NCBI GenBank assembly: GCA_030690755.1
Contig: JAUYGA010000190.1
Span: 1-16,119, forward strand
Direction of reading: 5' to 3'
Length of the DNA stretch: 16,119 bases
Origin: Nanobdellota archaeon
Lineage (GTDB): Archaea > Nanobdellota > Nanobdellia > Woesearchaeales > JAUYGA01
Shown here one piece after another: positions 9,601 to 13,714 of the stretch. Each line of letters begins with the position of its first letter. Within the stretch, counting starts at the first letter, position 1. The notes under the pieces are model-generated. The model was not told the origin of the DNA, made no database searches, and worked only from the letters and a program-made list of their open reading frames with translations. Position numbers and translations under genes: made by a program.

Positions 9601-10076
9601 TTTTGTCCCGGGGGATAGGTTGTCGCAGAAGCAATAACGCTCGGATTTGTATAATCAATTGTTATTTGTTGAACAGAAGTAGAATTTATTCCTCCCGTCA
9701 CATTAGTTATATAGACTGTTACTGGTTGGGCTAGAGCCTGATATAAAGAAGTACCAAGACAAGTAATGTCTGCAGTCGTGTTGAAAAGATTCAATGTGCC
9801 ATTATAACAAGATTGGATGCCTGTAAAATAAGTTACATTAATAGTGGTTACATTCTGTTCTTCTGTTGCATTAATTGTAACATTAAATAGATATGAAGAA
9901 GCAGTGATATTGGTACCTGTAGTTGGCTTATTAATTGAAATAATACTCCATCCAAGAGCATAGCTCACGCTAGTTGCAATGATGAAAATTGAGAGAAGCA
10001 CCAAGAAAATAAGCTTTGAGTAGCCGCCATTTTTTGCGTTAAATAATCGTTTAATAGCACTCCTCTTTTCGTCCAT
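3594..10076 (-). CDS. Giant Ig-like-repeat surface protein with PGF-pre-PGF domain and C-terminal anchor
   Basis: About 2160 residues from the chosen start. A basic N-terminus is followed by a signal/anchor helix at about 20-43 (LIFLVLLSIFIIATSVSYA). The rest is beta-rich, full of Asn/Thr/Ser and N-x-S/T sequons and poor in charge. Many Ig-like modules recur, opening with 'VDATPPTI.L.(S/A)P' and carrying paired Cys (LNCSILING ... W.A.C). A distinct module without that repeat lies at about 360-550. Near 1925 comes a Thr stalk (TTTTTTTT), then a PGF-pre-PGF domain (about 1940-2100, ending PGFSYFAIGA), a charged Pro/Glu/Lys linker and a membrane helix (MIWLVAIIVLIAGVGGYF) with a KKRK tail. It is probably a cell-surface filament, S-layer component or adhesin. 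An in-frame ATG at 10091 exists, but AGGTGGT at 10080-10086 is well placed as a ribosome site for the ATG at 10076 (MDEKRSAIKR), so that start is preferred. Confidence 0.88.
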   Translation of the reverse strand: MDEKRSAIKRLFNAKNGGYSKLIFLVLLSIFIIATSVSYALGWSIISINKPTTGTNITASSYLFNVTINATEEQNVTTINVTYFTGIQSCYNGTLNLFNTTADITCLGTSLYQALAQPVTVYITNVTGGINSTSVQQITIDYTNPSVIASATTYPPGQNSFVGGTLPASLNATLNVNVTDNLNVITSVSAVTNKCIGSVNFQNTSATNWRATCIVNISATSDGANSIQINATDYVGNYNDSISLSVNVDEIAPVLNAIWLNDTDMFYSNVPGYNTINLRVNITDAASGVDNTTIIANFTSNFTACTLVNMTHLGGGIFSGSCNVTNVTANAMAAILPVVGGFRDVVGNSQVGQPNMTTAIINGMSMPQGPAGCTRFGPLTTNFSTVGDFARVNFIVNIQANFSCLAPPGALPNATTFRDVMILNLTSVNLSTQAQAEKLSLLQTALNVTLIAPHRFGIARIDINSSAFIELDTNATIQFFYLPFTRLPVVMADNSSKLGSSGFVLNGYDPSLVISTVNLTINVLGFSGYNVTDNSTPIITVNSPKLAINDTVFTINITVNGTGTEPSSITIGLDGNTSTTYYYNTTSNTAVCSAIVLGSDTFNCIISTGGSPGSHTLNVTAADYGGIAGNNATSNTAFYVDITAPTITIILPQNASTITTSTTLVNFTATDTISGVNTSSIRVNFSGTVYTASNLTCTGTTTLTCNLTSAALSTGSYTLIVTAADNATNSATATSAFTVSIAAPNVTSYTPASGSFVSIASVPFNFTVIDALYATLNCSVYVNGVVNKTNASVVNGTTTIMTSTLSDGAKTWYVQCLNAGGATGISANKTMTVDATPPTINLMSPVNGYNSSSSSVTFTFNSTDTTQWPDCNLYVDSNQTIFNSINMSSIVNISTVPAIADGPHNWSVECYDYNGGPDSLGNAAANNFSVTRTFIVSTSKPIITLTAPAAGANLASNTVSFNITATNLVYSTLNCSILINGAVNATNTSVSNATATIITSTISDGVYNWSATCNDAAGQTNTTVARALTVDANGPTISLAAPANGTSQNTSTPTINFTIADSVSGLNKSTLAINISNSVATYVYTTSGSGGLNAISCDASNTSSVCILTLNTTSDGLQTMNISVKDMSANLKTAQSVFTISTAVPVITLNAPAAGANLTNNTVRFGITVADITYTSLNCSILINGIVNATNASVVNGTAMNISSSIADGTYNWSARCTNAAGQTNTTSTRSFTLDATAPTITLSAPANATYYSANATQIVFTLAESLAGLNLSSVNVNITGGGSSAAYTNTTANCSGTSTSQTCSFLMTASTNDGLQILTISAIDSFGNSRTAVTQFTLDKTAPTLTFTAPSQGSNRTTATINFTAKDPIAGINGTDAVTATIDGSAVTVSGCAASSDGLNYTCVFTPTLSQGTRTLNVTAIDKAGNSVTNGITFLYDNVGPVVTMSSPASGATLTVPITLAWNTSDATIGIISQVWYIIDSVTNAYGAIAGANNVTLFNFSAGTHTIYIQANDTLNNIGNATSVTFTVNAPVNTTAAVASIQSSSGSSLSSVNITLANGSSAVSDSIFLNTSISISLNVNITGTVPIVSMQNITGTNFNWNATNLIIVNITDAVANASVQSLGATPVAIISVKNASAFLTGATTYDARVTFNATSASSFNYVYYCPNTGNCYATLQCSSNAVPDTGSSRPCYYTNTTTNVTIAYLNSFSTVVLALDNIVANMTVTSPDNSTSGGDLALTFTVGEYITSAWMRLNGINQTNLSSPTYTSLGGNSYNTTYNQSLTAFGNLSNGVFPNDNYVLTINVTDRYNNTAQVNYTFKVNDTAAPSISVSPANASSYSSTASTYSLTVTATSLEYVNATYSFNGANWTIAGNTFTKTPSFAVTLIIGTNNLTINATDEHGNTNTTTLVYTYSQTSATTTTTTTTSTSISNVDVGQIATTLPSVKMSYSLGTVLPGVERVLIVNLKEVALTSVALDVNTEAKNVELTVEKLVSSPSDIARPALNNIFMYLALTPKNLPASSLNKADIKFKVTKAWLTENKLLQGNVVLLRYAGGKWNELPTTLLTAGDSDIEYKATTPGFSYFAIGAKPTPVAGEITPVKDVETKPTTEQPPVTKEETKTEEKAPTQSKSTMIWLVAIIVLIAGVGGYFIYSQMGKKRK
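6355..7260 (-). repeat. Tandem internal module repeats within the giant gene
   Basis: Two consecutive units of about 610 bp align at DNA level: identical stretches occur near 6398-6417 and 7009-7028, near 6521-6544 and 7135-7158, and around 6607-6630 and 7218-7241. Each unit encodes two Ig-like modules, one with the 'LNCSILING' cysteine pattern. A more diverged copy of the same unit is visible at about 7560-7830. Conservation at the DNA level suggests fairly recent duplication or recombination. Confidence 0.7.
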
Positions 10077-10079
10077 TTT

Positions 10080-10086
10080 ACCACCT
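10080..10086 (-). promoter_or_regulatory. Ribosome binding site deciding the giant gene's start
   Basis: On the minus strand AGGTGGT lies 3 nt before the ATG at 10076 and matches the archaeal anti-SD complement (AGGTGAT) at six of seven positions. It would lie inside the coding region if the upstream ATG at 10091 were used. Most other genes here lack a Shine-Dalgarno. Confidence 0.55.
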
Positions 10087-10214
10087 TCCATCTTTTTTAA
10101 TTAAACTGAAAATAATCGGAATAGCATAATCAAAATATTTGCTAAGAGTTAATCTCTTGCCAAATATCCCAAATATACACATCCACCCGCTGGAAGATAA
10201 CTCTAGATTACTCC

Positions 10215-10227
10215 TATATAAATGTTT
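10215..10227 (-). promoter_or_regulatory. BRE/TATA promoter of the giant gene
   Basis: Read on the minus strand, the element is CGAAACATTTATATA: a purine-rich BRE followed by a consensus TTTATATA box A at 10215-10222. Transcription should start about 25 nt further on, near 10190-10193, giving a leader of roughly 115 nt before the ATG at 10076. Within that leader an AAGAG/CTCTT hairpin with a 5-nt loop can form near 10147-10161. The rest of the 341-bp gap to the DUF192 gene (10228-10395) is AT-rich and shows nothing else. Confidence 0.75.
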
Positions 10228-10395
10228 CGCATGTTTTGTTGCCACCAAAAAGTTGAACATTTTTGTTACTCCCAACAAAAATTAAATCAAAAAATGCAAT
10301 CTGTCGTCGGAGATATGATTTTAAGGCTCAAAAAAATAAAAACCTCAGGTTTTACAAAAGATTAATATAAACAAAAAATAAACGAAATACAATAA

Positions 10396-10413
10396 CGAAA
10401 AAAGTTTACTATA
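10396..10413 (+). promoter_or_regulatory. Promoter of the DUF192 gene
   Basis: CGAAAAAAG (BRE-like) is followed by TTTACTATA as box A, centred about 24 nt before the ATG at 10433. That spacing predicts a leaderless transcript, consistent with the absence of a Shine-Dalgarno. A second possible box, ATTAATATAA, lies at 10361-10370. Confidence 0.5.
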
Positions 10414-10432
10414 AAAAAATAATTGCAACAAA

Positions 10433-10783
10433 ATGATTTTCAACAAAACAAAACAAAAAATTTTGGCAAAGAAATCACAAATATATACGGATCCGTTCAA
10501 CAAAGCCCTTGGCCTGATGTTTTCCTCTCAGAAAAAAATAAAAAACAAAGCAATAGTCTTTGAGTTCAAAAAAGAACAGATTGTTGCATTGCACATGCTC
10601 TTTGTCTTTTATCCAATAGATGTTCTTTTTCTCGACAAAAATAAAAAAGTCGTTGAGACAACAACATTAAAGCCATTCTGCCTCTGTTATGTTCCGCAGA
10701 AAAAAGCGAAATACGTCATTGAATGCGAGAATGGCAGTATTGCAAAAACCAAAACAAAAGCCGGCGACATAATCAGATTATGA
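10433..10783 (+). CDS. DUF192 family protein
   Basis: 116 residues, close to the usual size of the family core. The DUF192 hallmarks are visible: the ALGLMF block at about 26-31, then HMLFVFYPIDVLFLDKNKKVV at about 54-74, matching the family's HMFFMxFPIDVVFLDxxxxVV pattern, and a C-terminal strand ending with a G-D-I-I-R-L turn. Many homologues are secreted or lipid-anchored, but this one has no signal peptide, so it is probably cytosolic. The biochemical function of the family is unknown. The gene stands alone, divergent from the giant surface-protein gene and upstream of the structured RNA candidate; no operon partner is evident. Confidence 0.85.
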   Translation: MIFNKTKQKILAKKSQIYTDPFNKALGLMFSSQKKIKNKAIVFEFKKEQIVALHMLFVFYPIDVLFLDKNKKVVETTTLKPFCLCYVPQKKAKYVIECENGSIAKTKTKAGDIIRL

Positions 10784-10827
10784 ACACAACGCATATCTTA
10801 AGTTGAGATGGTTTCTGTTTACTTTCG

Positions 10828-10989
10828 AAAACCAAAGCTGTGTCTGGCTCATTCTCTCGCCATGCCGCCGGCAAACACTTGCTGTTTTAATAAACTAGAA
10901 CCCTCCTCTTATGGAACCTCCGTCGGGTTCTGGAATGATGGGTAGAAAGTGTTTGCATAATTGGCGGCATACGCCACAGCTTTGGTTTT
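10828..10989. ncRNA. Candidate structured non-coding RNA of unknown family
   Basis: A 162-nt segment is far more GC-rich than its flanks and folds into one long arm. Outer helix: 10828-10842 with 10975-10989 (15 bp, perfect). Next: 10862-10869 with 10963-10970 (8 bp); 10871-10880 with 10947-10956 (10 bp); and 10897-10903 with 10925-10931 (7 bp) closing a 21-nt loop. A side hairpin (GGC/GCC, 10846-10848 with 10859-10861) makes the base a three-way junction. The strand is unresolved because the stems are symmetrical. No long frame is open through it. It does not match the conserved cores of RNase P, SRP or 5S RNA. The main alternative is a transposon-like palindromic element; no target duplication was seen at the ends. 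Confidence 0.6.
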
Positions 10990-11041
10990 TAGAGAAGTGA
11001 TTGAACACACATAACAAATACAAAAATAAACATACAAATTA

Positions 11042-11056
11042 GCAAAATATATAAAA
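11042..11056 (+). promoter_or_regulatory. BRE/TATA promoter of tRNA-Trp
   Basis: GCAAAA (BRE-like) followed by TATATAAAA is centred 35 nt before the first tRNA base, predicting initiation a few nt upstream of the gene. The purine-rich BRE lies on the left side, which orients the promoter to the right. The stretch 10990-11041 is A-rich and otherwise empty. Confidence 0.65.
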
Positions 11057-11124
11057 AGACGCTTTATATTGTAAGATTACACGTCAGGGGGTGTAGTGTA
11101 ACCTGGCATCACAGCTGGCTCCAG

Positions 11125-11215
11125 TCGAACATTCATGGAGCTCTGAGCGAAAGCGATGACGAAAGAAATGGTATGTCGCTGAAAAATTATTTTTAGATTT
11201 TCAGTCGAGGAAGAT
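11125..11215 (+). ncRNA. tRNA-Trp intron 1 (37/38), with C/D-box guide elements
   Basis: A 91-nt intron. At the splice sites the bulges AGT and ATA flank a 4-bp central helix CTCC/GAAG (one C-A mismatch), a relaxed bulge-helix-bulge. Inside are a D' box CTGA (11143-11146), a GC-GAAA-GC turn, a C'-like GCGATGA (11153-11159) and a D box CTGA (11179-11182). The 7 nt before D' (TGGAGCT, 11136-11142) pair with tRNA positions 30-36, and the fifth nt upstream pairs with C34, the known 2'-O-methylation site guided by the haloarchaeal tRNA-Trp intron. TGGTAT before the D box pairs with 38-41 and the intron end. A canonical box C at the 5' side was not found, so the particle may be degenerate. Confidence 0.7.
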
Positions 11216-11236
11216 ACCAGTTAACCTGGGTTCAAA

Positions 11237-11276
11237 GGCCGAACGCAGTGCGCAGAGTGCAGCGTTCGGCAGAAAG
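11237..11276 (+). other. tRNA-Trp intron 2, in the T-loop (59/60)
   Basis: A 40-nt insertion with a perfect 9-bp stem, GCCGAACGC (11238-11246) with GCGTTCGGC (11262-11270). It forms a bulge-helix-bulge with exon bases: exon helix CTGGG/CCCAG, central TTCA/AGAA (one A-A mismatch), 3-nt bulges AAG (11235-11237) and AGT (11275-11277). Cutting after the second base of each bulge leaves the T-loop TTCAAAT, exactly 7 nt. Confidence 0.8.
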
Positions 11277-11290
11277 TCCCAGCACCCCCA

Positions 11291-11296
11291 TTTTTT
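11291..11296 (+). terminator. T-run directly after tRNA-Trp
   Basis: Six T residues follow the discriminator base at once. This is a plausible archaeal stop signal, but short enough to allow read-through into the permease gene 41 bp further on. Confidence 0.4.
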
Positions 11297-11316
11297 ATTT
11301 AGCTGTTTATAAAAAA

Positions 11317-11322
11317 GAGGAG
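11317..11322 (+). promoter_or_regulatory. Shine-Dalgarno of the permease gene
   Basis: GAGGAG lies 9 nt before the ATG at 11332 and fixes that start. A longer in-frame start at 11248 would encode 28 residues from the tRNA T-loop intron, its 3' exon and the short spacer, and is an artefact. A leader containing this site must begin upstream; the nearest TATA-like TTTATAAAA (around 11306-11314) is too close to produce one. Confidence 0.7.
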
Positions 11323-11331
11323 AATCGGCAA

Positions 11332-12468
11332 ATGAGCAAAATAAAGTTTTATGAAGCCATTGCTACACTCATAGGAATGACCATAGGCGCAGGTATTCTT
11401 GGAATTCCCTACGTTATTGCGCAATCAGGATTTTTAATTGGCATAATAACAATTCTAGTAATTGCTTTCATGATGTTAATTGTAAACCTTGCAATAGGAG
11501 AAATATGCCTAAGAACAAAAGGCAACCATCAACTAACAGGATATGCTGAAAAATATCTTGGAAAAAAAGGGAAAGTGCTAATGCTCACATCATTAATAAT
11601 AGGCTTCTATGGCGCGCTTATCGCATATATTATAGGCGAAGGAGAAACACTTAGCGCAATCATCCCACTCAAACCATTTGTTTTAAGCGCAATATTCTTT
11701 ATAGTGATGACTGCCATGCTGTATTTCGGTCTTGACACACTAAGCAAGTCAGAACTTGTACTAAGCGGCATAAAAATGGCATTACTGGCAATAATAGCCA
11801 CTGCTTCCTTCTTTGTCATAAAAGCAGAAAACTTAATAACAATTGACCTAAGCCAGATATTTATTCCTTATGGCGTTGTTCTTTTTGCATTTATGGGTTC
11901 GGCAGCGATTCCTGAAATGAAAGAAGAACTTTTTGGAGAAGAGAAAAAACTCAAAAAAGCAATAATAACCGGGCTTGCAATAATAACTGCAGTCTATATT
12001 CTATTTGCCCTCATATTTATAGGTGTTAATGGCAAAGAAACAACAGAAGTATCAACACTTGGCCTTGCAAAAGTTCTTGGAAATAAAATCCTTATCCTGG
12101 GCAGCTTATTTGCAATGCTGACAATGGCAACATCTTATATTGCTGTAGGATTTGCGCTAAAAGAGACATACAATTATGACTTAAAAATCAATAAAATGTA
12201 CTCATGGTTTTTGACAAGCTCCATACCGATACTATCATACCTAATCCTTTATGTCTTTGACCTGATGAGCTTTACCAATATAATAGGCATAAGCGGAGCA
12301 ATCTCAGGAAGCCTCAGCTTTATCCTAATCATATTAATGCACCAAGAAGCGAAAAAGAAAGGCGACAGAAAACCAGAATTTGAAATAAAAATAACAAAGC
12401 TGCAGGCAAGTTTTATAATCACCTTTTTCATATTGGCAACAATAATTTATTTAACGCATTTTTTCTAA
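11332..12468 (+). CDS. Amino-acid permease, aromatic/HAAAP-type (Trp/Tyr permease-like)
   Basis: 378 residues with about eleven membrane segments. The first (roughly 9-31) carries IGMTIGAGILGIPYVIAQSG, the broken-helix substrate motif of the amino-acid/polyamine and hydroxy/aromatic amino-acid permease group (SdaC/TyrP-like). A further conserved-looking segment is FAFMGSAAIPEM near 183-194, followed by a charged cytosolic loop (EELFGEEKKLKKAI). The role is probably proton- or sodium-coupled uptake of an amino acid; the substrate cannot be read from sequence, though its place right behind tRNA-Trp makes tryptophan or tyrosine attractive. It is the one gene in its neighbourhood with a clear Shine-Dalgarno. 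It ends 40 bp from the convergent protease gene. Family assignment is good, substrate is inference. Confidence 0.82.
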   Translation: MSKIKFYEAIATLIGMTIGAGILGIPYVIAQSGFLIGIITILVIAFMMLIVNLAIGEICLRTKGNHQLTGYAEKYLGKKGKVLMLTSLIIGFYGALIAYIIGEGETLSAIIPLKPFVLSAIFFIVMTAMLYFGLDTLSKSELVLSGIKMALLAIIATASFFVIKAENLITIDLSQIFIPYGVVLFAFMGSAAIPEMKEELFGEEKKLKKAIITGLAIITAVYILFALIFIGVNGKETTEVSTLGLAKVLGNKILILGSLFAMLTMATSYIAVGFALKETYNYDLKINKMYSWFLTSSIPILSYLILYVFDLMSFTNIIGISGAISGSLSFILIILMHQEAKKKGDRKPEFEIKITKLQASFIITFFILATIIYLTHFF

Positions 12469-12508
12469 CCAGAAATAACGTTGCTTTAGGCTATATGCAT
12501 CTTTTAAA

Positions 12509-13135
12509 CTACATCATCTGAAACAAAAGTTTTCTCAAAAATATTAAGCCAACACCAAAGGCAGCCATAACGAGATATACAGGAATACTCCAGCGCCAGA
12601 TCTTTGAACCATCAAAAATCCAGAAAGGGATCATATTAAACAGACCAAGAACTGTATTGATAAGCATGCCTGTCGCGCAAAAATAAATCATGAAAGGATT
12701 GCTGAAAAGCAAAGCGAGCAGGAAGAAAATTATGGCTAATACAAAATTGGTTATTGGACCTGCAGCAGAAATCTTACCATTAGACTGCCTTGTGACATTG
12801 CCATGAATCCAAACAGCTCCTGGCGCGACAAAAGTGAAACCAAAAAAAACAGCCATAACAACAGCAATAATCAACATAGGAAAATCTGCCCTGAATTCAG
12901 CAAAACAACCATATTTCTGAGCAACAAACTTATGCGCAGCCTCATGGCACAGAAAACCTAAGCCTACAGTAAATGCTGCTATGAAAAACGAAATGAGATA
13001 ACCATACCTGCTGACACCATTTAATATTGTAAATATCAATGCAATAGAAAGCCAGGAGATTATGAGGTGCTGAATCTCTGTAGATGAAGTTGATATTGAA
13101 AACTTCTTTTTCTTTCTTAGTTTTATTACAGCCAT
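12509..13135 (-). CDS. M50 family (site-2-type) intramembrane metalloprotease
   Basis: 208 residues with about six hydrophobic segments. The zinc site is intact: HEAAH (H64, E65, H68) at the end of a membrane helix, and the second conserved motif NMIPFWIFDG (N167 to D175/G176), the family's N-x-x-P-x-x-x-x-D-G. AAGPITNF (124-131) matches the conserved glycine-rich turn between them. M50 proteases cut substrates within the membrane, often to release regulators or clear signal peptides. No PDZ or CBS domain is present, so this is a minimal archaeal form. The basic N-terminus (KLRKKKK) should face the cytosol. It is transcribed alone from its own TATA box and converges with the permease gene. 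The substrate is unknown. Confidence 0.88.
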   Translation of the reverse strand: MAVIKLRKKKKFSISTSSTEIQHLIISWLSIALIFTILNGVSRYGYLISFFIAAFTVGLGFLCHEAAHKFVAQKYGCFAEFRADFPMLIIAVVMAVFFGFTFVAPGAVWIHGNVTRQSNGKISAAGPITNFVLAIIFFLLALLFSNPFMIYFCATGMLINTVLGLFNMIPFWIFDGSKIWRWSIPVYLVMAAFGVGLIFLRKLLFQMM

Positions 13136-13164
13136 GATATCACAAACCTTTACAATTCACGCTT

Positions 13165-13174
13165 TATTTAAATA
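13165..13174 (-). promoter_or_regulatory. TATA box of the M50 protease gene
   Basis: On the minus strand TATTTAAATA is centred about 35 nt before the ATG at 13135, predicting initiation near 13144 and a very short leader. No clear Shine-Dalgarno follows. Confidence 0.55.
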
Positions 13175-13198
13175 GCTTTTGAAATTTTTAAAGTTTAG

Positions 13199-13240
13199 AA
13201 AAAAAACAGAAAAAAAATAAAATAAGAAGTAAATAAAAAA
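13199..13240 (-). terminator. T-rich terminator downstream of the 46-residue frame
   Basis: Read on the minus strand, T-runs of 6, 8 and 8 follow within 45 nt of the stop codon at 13245. They lie upstream of the M50 promoter, so they should end a transcript coming from the right. Confidence 0.5.
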
Positions 13241-13244
13241 CCAG

Positions 13245-13385
13245 TTAAATCTGAAAGACCAGTCTTTTCTTCATTCTCATGAATGTAAGGCCGTTTCTTC
13301 TTTCTATCTGCTTGTGCAAATATACATTGTCTTTTACTGCAATATAATCATGTTTAATAGATTCTTCGTATGAAATAATAACCAC
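13245..13385 (-). CDS. Possible 46-residue basic protein
   Basis: A frame from GTG (13385) to TAA (13245) reads (M)VIISYEESIKHDYIAVKDN, then a basic second half rich in R and K, ending RLVFQI. Codon choice resembles neighbouring genes (AGA for Arg, frequent ATA/ATT), and a strong T-rich terminator follows. Against it: no Shine-Dalgarno, a GTG start just after an in-frame TGA, and no recognised family. It may be the 3' remnant of a lost gene. Confidence 0.3.
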   Translation of the reverse strand: MVIISYEESIKHDYIAVKDNVYLHKQIERRNGLTFMRMKKRLVFQI

Positions 13386-13714
13386 CCCACTAAATCAAAT
13401 ACTAAAATTAACCGCTAAAACCACCTAAACCACCCACTGATAACTAAAAACCCCAAAAATAACCATTAAAAAACCTTATCCCTGACTTTCTTAACTATTT
13501 ACCTAACCACCACCAATATATTACCTATCTGGTTGGCAGTTTATAAGCTTATGGCTTGCTTTTGTAGACAAATGTATACTGGTTATGCATTGTGTAATTA
13601 TGACGTCCATCATTAACCAGTAATGATTAAAAAACCAATACTGACCAAAAAAATTGAAAATAACTAAAGTACATAAAATAAACCTTTTTTAATAATCAAA
13701 ATAATCAGAATGCC
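13386..13714. other. Mostly empty AT-rich spacer with GG-tracts and a hairpin
   Basis: 329 bp without a convincing gene. On the minus strand (the sense of both flanking genes) it is G/T-rich with repeated GG tracts, at 13412-13435 and 13502-13514 (GGTGGTGGTTAGG). A 9-bp inverted repeat lies at 13577-13622. A 29-residue frame, MDVIITQC..., starts inside that repeat and is not credible as a gene. Confidence 0.5.
13577..13622. repeat. Inverted repeat (9-bp stem)
   Basis: TACTGGTTA (13577-13585) and TAACCAGTA (13614-13622) are perfect complements around a 28-nt loop. The repeat lies about 95 nt beyond the stop codon of the gene at 13715. It could be a 3' processing structure or a protein-binding site; its function is unknown. 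Confidence 0.45.

Larger units (their letters stand above)
11087..11290 (+). tRNA. trnW: tRNA-Trp(CCA) with two introns
   Basis: The 204-nt gene yields a 73-nt tRNA once 11125-11215 (91 nt) and 11237-11276 (40 nt) are removed. Acceptor stem: GGGGGTG (11087-11093) with CACCCCC (11283-11289), discriminator A11290. D arm: GTG/CAC with loop TAACCTGGCAT. Anticodon arm: GCTGG (11114-11118) with CCAGT (11217-11221), spliced loop CTCCAGA, anticodon CCA (11121-11123). T arm: CTGGG (11226-11230) with CCCAG (11278-11282), spliced loop TTCAAAT. The terminal CCA is not encoded. The 37/38 intron is the classical archaeal tRNA-Trp position; the second, in the T-loop at 59/60, is much rarer. Identity is firm because the anticodon loop and all four helices fit. 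Confidence 0.93.

Noticed and set aside
10078..10278. 66-residue frame on the minus strand upstream of the giant gene
   Set aside because: It runs through the TATA box and leader and overlaps the start of the giant gene; composition is not protein-like and there is no ribosome site.
10828..10989. 5S rRNA on the minus strand
   Set aside because: Short matches exist (TACCCATCATTCC...GAAC, GCGAGAG...GCCAG), but the beta arm is far too long, the gamma arm far too short, and helix III/loop C do not form. An Infernal 5S search of the minus strand would settle it.
11248..11331. Longer permease start giving 28 extra N-terminal residues
   Set aside because: These codons lie in the tRNA-Trp T-loop intron, the 3' exon and the short spacer; a good Shine-Dalgarno and the family's normal N-terminus point to 11332.
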